Assembly: GCA_050246875.1 (NCBI GenBank)
Contig: JBFWVF010000002.1
Coordinates: forward strand, 310,001 to 374,000
Source: SHWB01 sp050246875
GTDB taxonomy: Bacteria > Pseudomonadota > Alphaproteobacteria > UBA6615
DNA length: 64,000 nucleotides
Direction of reading: 5' to 3'
Below the pieces are notes generated by a model. The model was not told where the DNA came from and searched no databases. It saw only the letters and a list, made by a program, of their open reading frames with translations. Both the position numbers and the translations under genes were made by a program. Each line of letters starts with the position of its first letter. Position 1 is the stretch's first letter. Shown here piece by piece: positions 17,498 to 25,433 of this stretch.

Positions 17498-19350
17498 CAC
17501 GCCGCCTCGGCGCGCGGCCGGCGCCCGCTCGCCAGATCGGTTTCGAGGAACAGGCGCGCCGACACGAAGCTGAAGAGGAACTTGCTGCGGGCGTTGTCGC
17601 TCATGTCGCCGTCGAGGAAGGTGCGAAAGCGGTCGCGGTCGACGATGTCGAAGATCGGGCCGGGCGCCAGCAGGCGTTCGCGCACCTGCGGATCGCCGCG
17701 GTCGAGCAGCGAGTCGATCGAGGCGTTGAAGCCGCGCTTGCGGCGGTCGAGCCGCACGCCGTCCGGCACCACGCCCTCGCCGGCCGCGCGCAGCAGCCAC
17801 TTGGCCATGCCGTCGTGCACGAGGTGCTCGGTCGGCACGGTGAACAGGAAGCGCGCCAGCTCGCGGTCGAGATAGGGCGAGCGGTTCTCGACCGACCAGG
17901 CCATGGAGTCGAGGTCGTCCTCGTGCAGGATCACCGGCACGACCTCGTGGCGCAGCTCGTTGAGCATGCGGTTGCGCAGCGTGTCGGCGCAGTACTCTTG
18001 CTCGAAGAAATCCTCGGCGAAGGGTTCGCGCAGCAGGCCGTCGAAGGTCGCGCGGTCGAGGTAGATGTGGCCGCGCTCGCGCGGATCGCGGACGAAGTTG
18101 TGCGGATCGCGCAGCAGCGGGTTGCGCACCGTCGCGCCGTAGCCGGCGCGCCAGTCCGCCAGCAGCGATGCGAAGTCCGGGCGGTCCGCCATCTGCGCGA
18201 GCCAGAAGACGTAATGGTCGTGGTAGCCGGTGAACAGCTCGTCGGCGCCGGTGCCGGAGATGGCGACCTTGTAGCCGTGCGCGGCGATGGCTTCGGACAG
18301 GAATTCGTGGACGTAGTAGGAGATCGTCGCCACCGGCGCGTCGTGATAGGCGACCTGGCGGGCCAGCCGGTCGAGGAAGCCGTCGCGCGTCGTATGGACG
18401 ACGTGGCTGTCGCAGCCCAGGTCGGCCACGACGCTGCCGATGTTGTCGCGCTCGTCGTAGCGCGGGTCGCTGTCGACGATCGAGAAGGCGTGGATGCGCT
18501 GGCCGCAGCGCTTCGCGGCGATGCCGGCGAGGACGGTCGAGTCGACGCCGCCGGACAGGCAGAAGGCGACCGGGACGTCCGCGCGCAGGCGCAGCTCGAC
18601 GGCGCGCTGCAGTCGTTCGGCGGCGCCCGCCTCGGCATCGCGACGCTCCATGGCCGCCGGCGCGAAGTCGAGCTGCCAGTAGGAGCGGGGCGAGGGCGCG
18701 GCCGGGGCCTCGATCACGGCGAAGGTGCCGGCCGGCAGCTCGGCCACGTCGGCGAAGAAGGTGGCAGGCTGCTTGCAGAGGGCGCGATAGCCGTTGACGA
18801 GGTAGCGGCGAAGCTGCGTGTGGTCCGGCGTCAGGCTGTGGCCCGTGAGGCCGGGCAGGTACTTGACCTCGGAGGCGAAGGCGAGCGCGCCGCCGGCCAT
18901 CGTCCAGTAGAGCGGCTTCTCGCCGAAGGGGTCGCGGCTGAGAACCAGCACCTCGCGGCGCTCGTCGTACAGCGCCAGCGCCCACATGCCCTCGAGGCGC
19001 GCGAAGCAGCCCTCGCCCCACTGACGCCAGGCGTGGACCAGCACTTCCGTGTCGGAGCGTGTCGCGAAGCGGTGGCCGGCCGCCGCCAGCTCGTCGCGCA
19101 GTTCGCGGTAGTTGTAGATCTCGCCGTTGAAGGCGAGGACGCAACCCTCGGCGACGAAGGGCTGATTGGCCCGCGGGTCGAGGTCGATGATGGCGAGGCG
19201 GGCGTGCAGCAGGGACAGCCAGGAGCGGCCGAGCCGTCCCGACCATTCGCCGAAGGCGTCCGGCCCGCGCGTGCGCATCAGCGGCCCGACGCGGCCGGCG
19301 AGATCGCGCGCCGGCGGGTTCGGCGAAAGCAGTCCGGCGATGCCACACAT
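17497..19350 (-). CDS. asnB: Asparagine synthase (glutamine-hydrolysing) family protein
   Basis: 617 aa. Starts MCGIAG, with the glutaminase nucleophile C2, and has the ATP PP-loop SGGVDST (266-272). Both domains look intact, so it is catalytically complete. AsnB-type enzymes are frequent in glycan clusters, where they may amidate uronic or other sugar acids rather than aspartate. It begins 9 nt after the neuB-like stop. The product cannot be decided from sequence. Confidence 0.85.
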   Translation of the reverse strand: MCGIAGLLSPNPPARDLAGRVGPLMRTRGPDAFGEWSGRLGRSWLSLLHARLAIIDLDPRANQPFVAEGCVLAFNGEIYNYRELRDELAAAGHRFATRSDTEVLVHAWRQWGEGCFARLEGMWALALYDERREVLVLSRDPFGEKPLYWTMAGGALAFASEVKYLPGLTGHSLTPDHTQLRRYLVNGYRALCKQPATFFADVAELPAGTFAVIEAPAAPSPRSYWQLDFAPAAMERRDAEAGAAERLQRAVELRLRADVPVAFCLSGGVDSTVLAGIAAKRCGQRIHAFSIVDSDPRYDERDNIGSVVADLGCDSHVVHTTRDGFLDRLARQVAYHDAPVATISYYVHEFLSEAIAAHGYKVAISGTGADELFTGYHDHYVFWLAQMADRPDFASLLADWRAGYGATVRNPLLRDPHNFVRDPRERGHIYLDRATFDGLLREPFAEDFFEQEYCADTLRNRMLNELRHEVVPVILHEDDLDSMAWSVENRSPYLDRELARFLFTVPTEHLVHDGMAKWLLRAAGEGVVPDGVRLDRRKRGFNASIDSLLDRGDPQVRERLLAPGPIFDIVDRDRFRTFLDGDMSDNARSKFLFSFVSARLFLETDLASGRRPRAEAA

Positions 19351-19359
19351 GCGTGCGGC

Positions 19360-20376
19360 TCAGGCTCCGCTCACGCCGTCGCGCGGAACGAGATGGCCGG
19401 CGGGCACGGCGCGCAGCAGGCGCCGGCCGACCAGCGACGGCAGATCGGCGGCGGCGAACTCGCTGGCCGGCCGGGCGTACATCAGATCGTCCCGGGTCAG
19501 CACCTGCCCCTCGGCAAGGTCGCGGGCGGCGACGACGCCCTTGCGCACGGCGGCGAGGTTGCCGAGCTCGGCCGGCATGCGCTGCTTGCCGGCGCTGCCG
19601 AGGCTGGCGCGGATGCGCGGCAGCGTCTCGACGAGGGCGCGCAGGTCGGCCGGCTCCATCGACAGCGCGTGGTCGCGGAAGTCGCGGCCGCTCTTGCGGT
19701 CGGTGAAATGCACCTCGATCAGCGTCGCGCCTTGGGCGACGGCGGCATAGCAGGCCTCCGGGCCGATGACGTGGTTGGAATAGCCGACCGTCAGGCCGGT
19801 CCGTGCCGCGAGGTAGGGGATCGACAGTACGTTGGCCTCCTCGACCGGCGCCGGATAGGCCGAGACGCACTGCATCAGCGCCAGGCGCTCCTTGAGGGCG
19901 TCGGCGCCGGTCTCGGCACGCACCCAGCCGACCATGCGGTCCACCTCCTCGGCGGTGCCGAGGCCGGTCGAGACGATGACCGGCTTGCCGGTCGCGGCGG
20001 CAGCGCGGATGACCGGCTCGAAGTCGAGGTCGCCGCTGGCGATCTTGATGACCGGGAACAGCTCGGCCAGCAGCGGCACCACGTCCTCGGTGACGGCGGT
20101 CGAAAACAGCGGGATGCCGGCCTTTTCCGCGACCGCCTTGAGACGGCGGTGGGCGGCCTCGTCGAGGCCGAAACGGCGCACGCGGGCGAGGCGGGCGGCG
20201 TCGTTGGCGGCGACGAAGCGCTCGGGCGTGTAGGTCTGCAGCTTGACCGCGTCGGCCCCCGCCCCGGCGGCGAGTTCGATCAGGCGGCCGGCGGTCGCCT
20301 CGTCGCCCTCGTGGTTGACCCCCACTTCGGCGACGATACACACCTCGCGATCGAGGTCCTTGCCGAAAATCTTCAT
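19360..20376 (-). CDS. NeuB/LegI/SpsE-family nonulosonic acid synthase
   Basis: 338 aa. A TIM-barrel (about 8-255) carries AEVGVNHEG (16-24) and KLQTYTP (45-51), the substrate- and metal-binding segments of the NeuB family. A SAF (antifreeze-like) domain follows at about 275-335. The enzyme condenses PEP with a 6-carbon N-acyl sugar to give a 9-carbon keto acid. LegB, LegC and LegH homologues at 48-51 kb make legionaminic acid the leading candidate, but a pseudaminic or sialic product is not excluded. First gene of the 18-gene operon; its leader holds the hairpin and ops-like element. Confidence 0.85.
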   Translation of the reverse strand: MKIFGKDLDREVCIVAEVGVNHEGDEATAGRLIELAAGAGADAVKLQTYTPERFVAANDAARLARVRRFGLDEAAHRRLKAVAEKAGIPLFSTAVTEDVVPLLAELFPVIKIASGDLDFEPVIRAAAATGKPVIVSTGLGTAEEVDRMVGWVRAETGADALKERLALMQCVSAYPAPVEEANVLSIPYLAARTGLTVGYSNHVIGPEACYAAVAQGATLIEVHFTDRKSGRDFRDHALSMEPADLRALVETLPRIRASLGSAGKQRMPAELGNLAAVRKGVVAARDLAEGQVLTRDDLMYARPASEFAAADLPSLVGRRLLRAVPAGHLVPRDGVSGA

Positions 20377-20403
20377 CGATTTCCGCTATTTAGGGGATTT
20401 CGG

Positions 20404-20416
20404 GCATGCTACCGCA
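20404..20416 (-). promoter_or_regulatory. ops-like element A (candidate RfaH recruitment site)
   Basis: On the minus strand this reads TGCGGTAGCATGC, close to the enterobacterial ops/JUMPstart core GGCGGTAGCGTG. It lies 27 nt upstream of the neuB-like ATG, in the presumed leader of the long operon. The identical 13-mer is at 28834-28846. Both copies are preceded, after exactly 5 nt, by a GGTGAC/GTCACC dyad. An RfaH-like gene is 8.5 kb away. Function is inferred from similarity and position. Confidence 0.6.
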
Positions 20417-20448
20417 GCCCGGGTGACTCGGCGGTCACCGGGGCTGCG
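20413..20448 (-). promoter_or_regulatory. Leader hairpin overlapping ops-like element A
   Basis: Inverted repeat with 15-base arms (20413-20427 and 20434-20448), one mismatch, and a 6-base loop. The inner part is GGTGAC/GTCACC, which is also present at site B; the outer part is specific to site A. In the transcript the downstream arm runs into the TGCGGTAGC block. It could be a pause or exposure hairpin for NusG/RfaH loading, or a terminator of the upstream GNAT gene; no U-tract follows, which weakens the second idea. Confidence 0.6.
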
Positions 20449-20464
20449 TGGCCCGTGCGCATCA

Positions 20465-20493
20465 TCGCTACCGACGCCCCCCGATGCCGTCAA
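20465..20493 (-). promoter_or_regulatory. Putative promoter of the 18-gene operon
   Basis: Minus-strand TTGACG (20488-20493), 17 bases, TAGCGA (20465-20470). The -35 is good and the -10 is weak but usable. The start site would be near 20458, giving a leader of about 80 nt that contains the hairpin and the ops-like site. The -35 overlaps the stop codon of the upstream GNAT gene. Confidence 0.45.
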
Positions 20494-21134
20494 GGAGTTT
20501 GTTCACGCGATGAACGGGGTGCCCCCGATACGGGGTCGAGGGTCACCTCCGCGCTATGCCGCAGCAGGGCTGAAGCCCGGCCGGCAAGGCACGCCACGAC
20601 CGGGCCGAGACGGAGGAGCGACCAGCCGCCGGACGGCGCGAAACCGGCCCTGCGGATGGCCCTGATCGATGGCACGTTGTCGGGATCGCAGTCGATCCAT
20701 ACGGAGGTCGCGCCGCCGTCGCGCGACAGGCGGGCGACGGCGCGGAGCCCTGCGCGATAGAGGCCGCGGCCGCGCACCGCGCGTGCCGTGCGGCAATCCC
20801 AGACGTAGGCCGCGCCCGGTGGCGGCCGCAGCGTCAGCCCGAAGCCGATCGGCACCGTGATGCCGGAACCGGCGGGCGTGACCCACAGGAAGGACGCGAT
20901 CTCGCCATCGGCCCCGACATGGCCCCAGCACCGATGGCCCGCTTCGAGGCGGGCCGCGTAACGTTCGCTGCGCCCGCGCCCGGCCACCAGGCCGCTGCGG
21001 ACGAAGTGCTCGAGCCCCAGCGCGCCGAAGCGGAAGCCGTCGATGCCTTCGGGCCTGCCGTCCACTGCCGCCTCGTGGCGGAACAGGACGGTGCGGCGAA
21101 GGGCGACGCGGCCGCCGAGGGCACGCCAGGTCAC
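20490..21134 (-). CDS. GNAT-family N-acyltransferase
   Basis: 214 aa, GTG start overlapping the previous stop (GTGA). The segment RAVRGRGLYRAGL (about 121-133) is the acetyl-CoA pyrophosphate loop of GNAT enzymes, and NVPSIRAIRRAGF is the following helix typical of the fold. Probably acylates an amino sugar or similar compound. It forms a two-gene unit with the FemAB-like gene upstream. The substrate is unknown. Confidence 0.75.
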   Translation of the reverse strand: MTWRALGGRVALRRTVLFRHEAAVDGRPEGIDGFRFGALGLEHFVRSGLVAGRGRSERYAARLEAGHRCWGHVGADGEIASFLWVTPAGSGITVPIGFGLTLRPPPGAAYVWDCRTARAVRGRGLYRAGLRAVARLSRDGGATSVWIDCDPDNVPSIRAIRRAGFAPSGGWSLLRLGPVVACLAGRASALLRHSAEVTLDPVSGAPRSSREQTP

Positions 21135-22192
21135 AGCAGCCGTCCGTGGCCTGAAAGCGCGGTGAGAGCCGGCCGGCGAAGCGGTTCGGGCAGGGTCAGC
21201 AGTGCCCGCCGCAGGCGCCCCGGCCGGGACGGCTCCGCCGCGGCGTGGCCGGGCCGCGCGACGTCCTGCGCCGCGTCCGCCGGGCGCAGCGGGTCATAGT
21301 AGTGCACGCTGCGGTCGCTGGCGCCGAGGCCGGCCTTGAAGCGCCAAGTCCCGCCGCCCTTTGTCGATTCGCCGAGGTCGAAGCGGGAGAAGCCGGCGGC
21401 GATCAGGTCTCGCGCCGCATGCCAGGCGAGCAAGCTCGCCGCGCCCGCGTCGCGCGCGACAGGATCGTAGGCGCCGAATGCGTACAGCGCGGTGCCACGC
21501 CCTCGCAGCACCAGCATGCCGCCGGCCGTCTGTCCGTCCGACAGCGCGGTATAGAGGGTCATGTCGGCGGCGAATGTCGCCGCGATGTCGCGGAAGAAGC
21601 CGCGCGGCTTCACCGGCAGGCCGCGAGCCGCCATCGCATCCGCCTGCAGGCGCCAGAAGGCGTCGATGTGCGCCGGATCGCGGTCGACGGCGATCCCTGC
21701 GCGCTCGGCCTTGCGGATTGTGTTGCGTACCTTGTCGCGCAGTCCCGCCCAGAAGGTGTCGGCATCGGCGGGCAGCGCGAGTTCCTGCGCCGTACGCGTG
21801 CGACCGGCGACGGGGACGGCGTGGTCGATCCAGCCGGACGTGACGGACACGCCGTGGGCGCGCCGCGACCGGGCATGGTCGCCGAGTGCCTCGAGCAGGG
21901 CCTTCGCGGTGCCGGTGTCGCGCGCGATGAGGCCATGCTTGGGCGAAAAGATGTGTCGCGCGCCGCCGATCGACCGTACCTCGTAGACAGGCAGGACTCC
22001 GGCCCGGCCGGGAGCGACCACGACGTGCCGCCGCACGCCCCAGACACGCCCTATCACGTCGAACCAGCGCGGATCGGCAAGGGGGTGGCCTTCGGGCGCG
22101 GCGTCGAAGGCGGCCTGCCATGCCACACGCGAAGCGTCCGCCCAGGGCAGGACCGCGCAGTCCGTAGGCATGTCGGCAATCGTGTCGCTCAT
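21131..22192 (-). CDS. FemAB-like / GNAT (Acetyltransf_6) protein
   Basis: About 353 aa. The central RDKVRNTIRKAERAG segment and the C-terminal FDLGESTKGGGTWRFKAG segment are typical of FemAB-related acyltransferases of exopolysaccharide clusters (PF13480), which attach amino-acyl or acyl groups to sugars. The ATG at 22192 is chosen because it leaves room for a divergent promoter with the PIG-L gene; 22207 and 22171 are alternatives and none has a clear ribosome site. Coupled to the GNAT gene by GTGA. Confidence 0.7.
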   Translation of the reverse strand: MSDTIADMPTDCAVLPWADASRVAWQAAFDAAPEGHPLADPRWFDVIGRVWGVRRHVVVAPGRAGVLPVYEVRSIGGARHIFSPKHGLIARDTGTAKALLEALGDHARSRRAHGVSVTSGWIDHAVPVAGRTRTAQELALPADADTFWAGLRDKVRNTIRKAERAGIAVDRDPAHIDAFWRLQADAMAARGLPVKPRGFFRDIAATFAADMTLYTALSDGQTAGGMLVLRGRGTALYAFGAYDPVARDAGAASLLAWHAARDLIAAGFSRFDLGESTKGGGTWRFKAGLGASDRSVHYYDPLRPADAAQDVARPGHAAAEPSRPGRLRRALLTLPEPLRRPALTALSGHGRLL

Positions 22193-22251
22193 CGCTGGGC
22201 AGGTCATCCGGCTTCGACTAACGTGCGGGCGCTTGGCAAGGGGATCGCCGG

Positions 22252-23106
22252 ATGGCTTTGCGGGGTCTGCGGACACGGCTGCGGAACTGGCTGCTCGGCC
22301 GCAAGGCGTACAAGTTCTTCATCCGCGACTGGGTGGCGTTGGGCGATCTGCAGCGTGCCGCCGACGCCATGGCGACCATGCGCTTCTCGCGCTCGCTGGT
22401 TCCGGCGGTGGTGCCCGGCCCGCGCGGGCGCATCGTCGTGGTGGCGCCGCACCCCGACGACGAGATGATGGGCCCCGGCGGCACTCTCATCCGTGCGCTC
22501 GACGACGGCGCGCGTGTCCGTGTGGTCTACCTCTCGCGCGGGCGCGACGGTGCCGCCGGTGACGTGCTGCAGGCGGAGGCGGCCGCCGTCGGCGCGCGGC
22601 TCGGCTACGAGACGGAGTTTCTCGGCCAGAAGCTGCGCGGGATCGCCGTGGATGCCGCCGCCGTCGCGGCATTTGCCCATGCCGTCGGCGAGGCGGCACC
22701 CGACGCGCTGTTCGTACCGTTCCTGCTCGACGACCACGACGACCACCGGCGGGCGAGCGAGCTGCTGCTGGCGGCGTTCGATGCCGGTCGCCTCGACGGG
22801 GCGACCGAAGTCTGGGCCTATCAGGTCTACACCACCCTTCCCGGCAACGTGATCGTGGAGATCACGGACGTCGCCGGCCGCAAGGCCGAGGCGATCCGCG
22901 GCTTCGCCTCGCAGGGCCGCATCCGCGACTGGGCGCACTGGGCGCTCGGCCTCAACGCCTTCAACTGCCGCTTTCTCGCCGGGCCCGGCGAACGCTACGC
23001 CGAGGCCTTCTTCGTCCTGCCTCTCGCCGAGTACGCCGAGCTGGCGCGCGCGTACTTCGCGCCGGGTGCGGACGTCTACCATGAGCGCGCCTACGCCGCC
23101 CGCTGA
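22252..23106 (+). CDS. PIG-L family N-deacetylase
   Basis: 284 aa. APHPDDE (65-71) is the zinc-binding motif of PIG-L/LmbE deacetylases and DDHDDH further on supplies the third ligand. It removes the N-acetyl group from GlcNAc-type sugars or from a lipid-linked form. Divergent from the FemAB-like gene, and convergent with the double glycosyltransferase, overlapping its end by 16 nt. It may expose an amino group for the nearby acyltransferases; that is inference. Confidence 0.85.
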   Translation: MALRGLRTRLRNWLLGRKAYKFFIRDWVALGDLQRAADAMATMRFSRSLVPAVVPGPRGRIVVVAPHPDDEMMGPGGTLIRALDDGARVRVVYLSRGRDGAAGDVLQAEAAAVGARLGYETEFLGQKLRGIAVDAAAVAAFAHAVGEAAPDALFVPFLLDDHDDHRRASELLLAAFDAGRLDGATEVWAYQVYTTLPGNVIVEITDVAGRKAEAIRGFASQGRIRDWAHWALGLNAFNCRFLAGPGERYAEAFFVLPLAEYAELARAYFAPGADVYHERAYAAR

Positions 23107-25427
23107 GGGGCCAGGCCCAGCGCCGCATCCCAGGCCGCGTATGCGGCCTCGCCGGCGAGGGGTGCGACGCGGGCCTGCGCCGCTGCGCCGAGGCTGCCGC
23201 GCAGTGCCGTATCGTCCATCAGCCGGGCCAGTGCGGCGGCGAGGTCCGCCACGTCCTCGGCGCGCACGACCAGTCCGGACTCGCCGTCCCGGACGAGTTC
23301 CAGAGGGCCGGGCAGCGCGTCGGTAATGACCGGCGGCAGGCCATGCGCCATCGCCTCGAGCAGCGCGTTCGGCATGCCCTCGTGCCGCGACGGCAGGGCG
23401 AAGACGGAAGCCCGCCGATACCAGGGGCCGACGTCGCCGACGACGCCGGTCCACTCGACGCGGTGGCCGATGCCGAGGCTGTCGGCGTCGTCCCGCAGAC
23501 GTTTCCGCTCCTCACCGTCGCCGATGATGACAAGCCGCCACGCCGGGCGGTCCCGCGCGGCCATCGCGAATGCCGGCAGGAGGACGTCGAACGCCTTCTG
23601 GCGGTGCAGCCGGCCGACGGCGAGAACGATCCATTCGCGCTGGCCTTGCGCCGCGCGCTCGGGCGCCGGCAGCGGGTTGGGCACGTAGGCGAGGCGCGTG
23701 GCCGGGACATGCTCTGTCAGCGCATCGAGGGCGCCCTTGCTGTTGGCGGTGACGAGAGCGGCGCGGCGATAGGCGAGGCGGCGCAGGGCATCCCAGATCC
23801 GCCCGAAGCTCTGGCGCGACGGGTCGTTGCGCTCGGAAACGACGACCCGACAGCCGAGTCCGCGCGTGGCCAGCACTGCGAGGACGTTCGTCGGACCGAC
23901 CAGCGACAGGACGACGGCCGGGCGAAGCGCTCGCAGCGCCCGCCGCAACGCCCGCACGCGGCGCAGGTTGGCGGCGAGGCCCGCCAGCACGCCGCGCGAG
24001 ACGCCGGTCTCGCCGAGGGCCACCCGCTGCACCGGCTCCGGGAGCGCATGGAAATCGGTGTCTTCGGCGCCGAGGGTGACGAACGCCAAGCGGCGCCCCG
24101 CGCCCGTCCAGTGACCGGCCAGGCGCGTGGCGACACGCTGTGCCCCGCCAGCACCGAGGTCGCTGATGACGACGGCAACGTCGACACCGCGGCCCGAGGC
24201 CACATCGTCGAGCAGACGCAGTTCACGGTCCATGCGTTGCGGCCAGGACGGCAGCGCCCGGCTTGCCGCGAGGGCCGCTTGCCGGCGGGCGTGGACCTCC
24301 TCGGAATGGTCGACGAGATGCGCCAGCGCGGCGGCCAGGGACGAGGCCATGTCGTCGCGCGCGATGCGGATGGCGGCGGCGTCGGGAATGATCTCGCCCG
24401 TGTCGAGGTCGGCGCCCGTGCCGGCGTCCGGCTCGGGCAGGACCATGCACAGGCCGGCGGTGAGCGCCTCGAGATTGGCGTTCGACAGATTGCCCTGGCG
24501 GTTCAGCGAGACATAGACGTCGCCGTCGCGCAGCAGGCTGGCTACCTCGTCGTGCGGGACGGCGCCGCGGATGGCGATGCCGGCGGTTGCGCCCGCGGCC
24601 TCGGCCCTCGCCCGCAGTCCGGCCTCGAGACTGCCGCCGCCGACGACGGTCGCGGCGATGCGGGCGCGGATGGCGGCCGGCAGGCGAAGCATCGCATCGA
24701 CGAACTCGTCGGCGCCCTTCAGCGCTTCGAGCCGGCCGACGAAAAGGACACGCAGTCGCTCGCCGTCCGGGCGACGCGGCGGCGCGCATGCTTCGTCGCG
24801 CACCCGCGCGACGCCGTTGACGAGCGCGATCCGCCGCACCTCGGGGCGCAGGACGCGCGACAGGAAGCGGGCCGTACCGCTGCCCTCGTTGGTGCCGACG
24901 ACCAGCCGGAAGGGCGATCGCCACGCCCACCGCGCGAGGCGCAGCGACGGGGCGCGGCCAACGGCGATCTCGCGCATCGCCGGAGTGACGCCGAGGACGC
25001 GCAGCACCACCGGCACCCGCGTCAGGCGCGCGGCGAGCGCCCCGGCGAAGACGTTGCCGCGGTCGACGTAGAAGATGTCGGGGCGCTCGCGCCGCAGCAG
25101 CGCGAGCAGCGTCATCGTCTGCCGGAAGGCGCTCGCATGGCCGCGCAGCCGGCCGAGCCAGCGCGGCACGGCCGCGACGCCTGCAAGGACACGGACCGAG
25201 GCGTCGAGCCCCGTCAACGCGACATCGCGGTCGCGCGCCTCCGGCCAGTCGCCGGCAAAGTCGAAGCCGGCTTCGCGCACGGTGAAGACGATGCGCACTG
25301 CGTCGCCCCGGTCCGCCAGCGCCGCGAAGAGATTGGCGAAGGCCGGCGCACCCGTGGGGCGCCACGCACCGGCGCGCACGCTCCCGGCGAAGCCGCTCAT
25401 CAGCCGGCAGGCGACGAGGACGCGCAT
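23091..25427 (-). CDS. Double glycosyltransferase (two fused GT4 modules)
   Basis: 778 aa, about twice a normal GT-B enzyme. Module 1 (about 1-395) ends in FVGRLEALKGADEF and LSNANLEALTAG. Module 2 (about 410-775) starts with SDLGAGGAQRVA and has VGRLHRQKAFD and SRHEGMPNALLEAM, the GT4 donor-site segment with the E-x7-E region. Module 1 has a less canonical donor site. It may add two sugars in a row. It starts 6 nt after the carbamoyltransferase stop. Confidence 0.85.
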   Translation of the reverse strand: MRVLVACRLMSGFAGSVRAGAWRPTGAPAFANLFAALADRGDAVRIVFTVREAGFDFAGDWPEARDRDVALTGLDASVRVLAGVAAVPRWLGRLRGHASAFRQTMTLLALLRRERPDIFYVDRGNVFAGALAARLTRVPVVLRVLGVTPAMREIAVGRAPSLRLARWAWRSPFRLVVGTNEGSGTARFLSRVLRPEVRRIALVNGVARVRDEACAPPRRPDGERLRVLFVGRLEALKGADEFVDAMLRLPAAIRARIAATVVGGGSLEAGLRARAEAAGATAGIAIRGAVPHDEVASLLRDGDVYVSLNRQGNLSNANLEALTAGLCMVLPEPDAGTGADLDTGEIIPDAAAIRIARDDMASSLAAALAHLVDHSEEVHARRQAALAASRALPSWPQRMDRELRLLDDVASGRGVDVAVVISDLGAGGAQRVATRLAGHWTGAGRRLAFVTLGAEDTDFHALPEPVQRVALGETGVSRGVLAGLAANLRRVRALRRALRALRPAVVLSLVGPTNVLAVLATRGLGCRVVVSERNDPSRQSFGRIWDALRRLAYRRAALVTANSKGALDALTEHVPATRLAYVPNPLPAPERAAQGQREWIVLAVGRLHRQKAFDVLLPAFAMAARDRPAWRLVIIGDGEERKRLRDDADSLGIGHRVEWTGVVGDVGPWYRRASVFALPSRHEGMPNALLEAMAHGLPPVITDALPGPLELVRDGESGLVVRAEDVADLAAALARLMDDTALRGSLGAAAQARVAPLAGEAAYAAWDAALGLAPQRAA

Positions 25428-25433
25428 GACGCG

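Noticed and set aside
16972..20760. Very long open frame on the plus strand opposite neuB, asnB and hisH
   Set aside because: It is antisense to well-supported genes with catalytic motifs; long antisense frames are expected at this G+C content. Its translation is low-complexity Arg/Ala-rich sequence.
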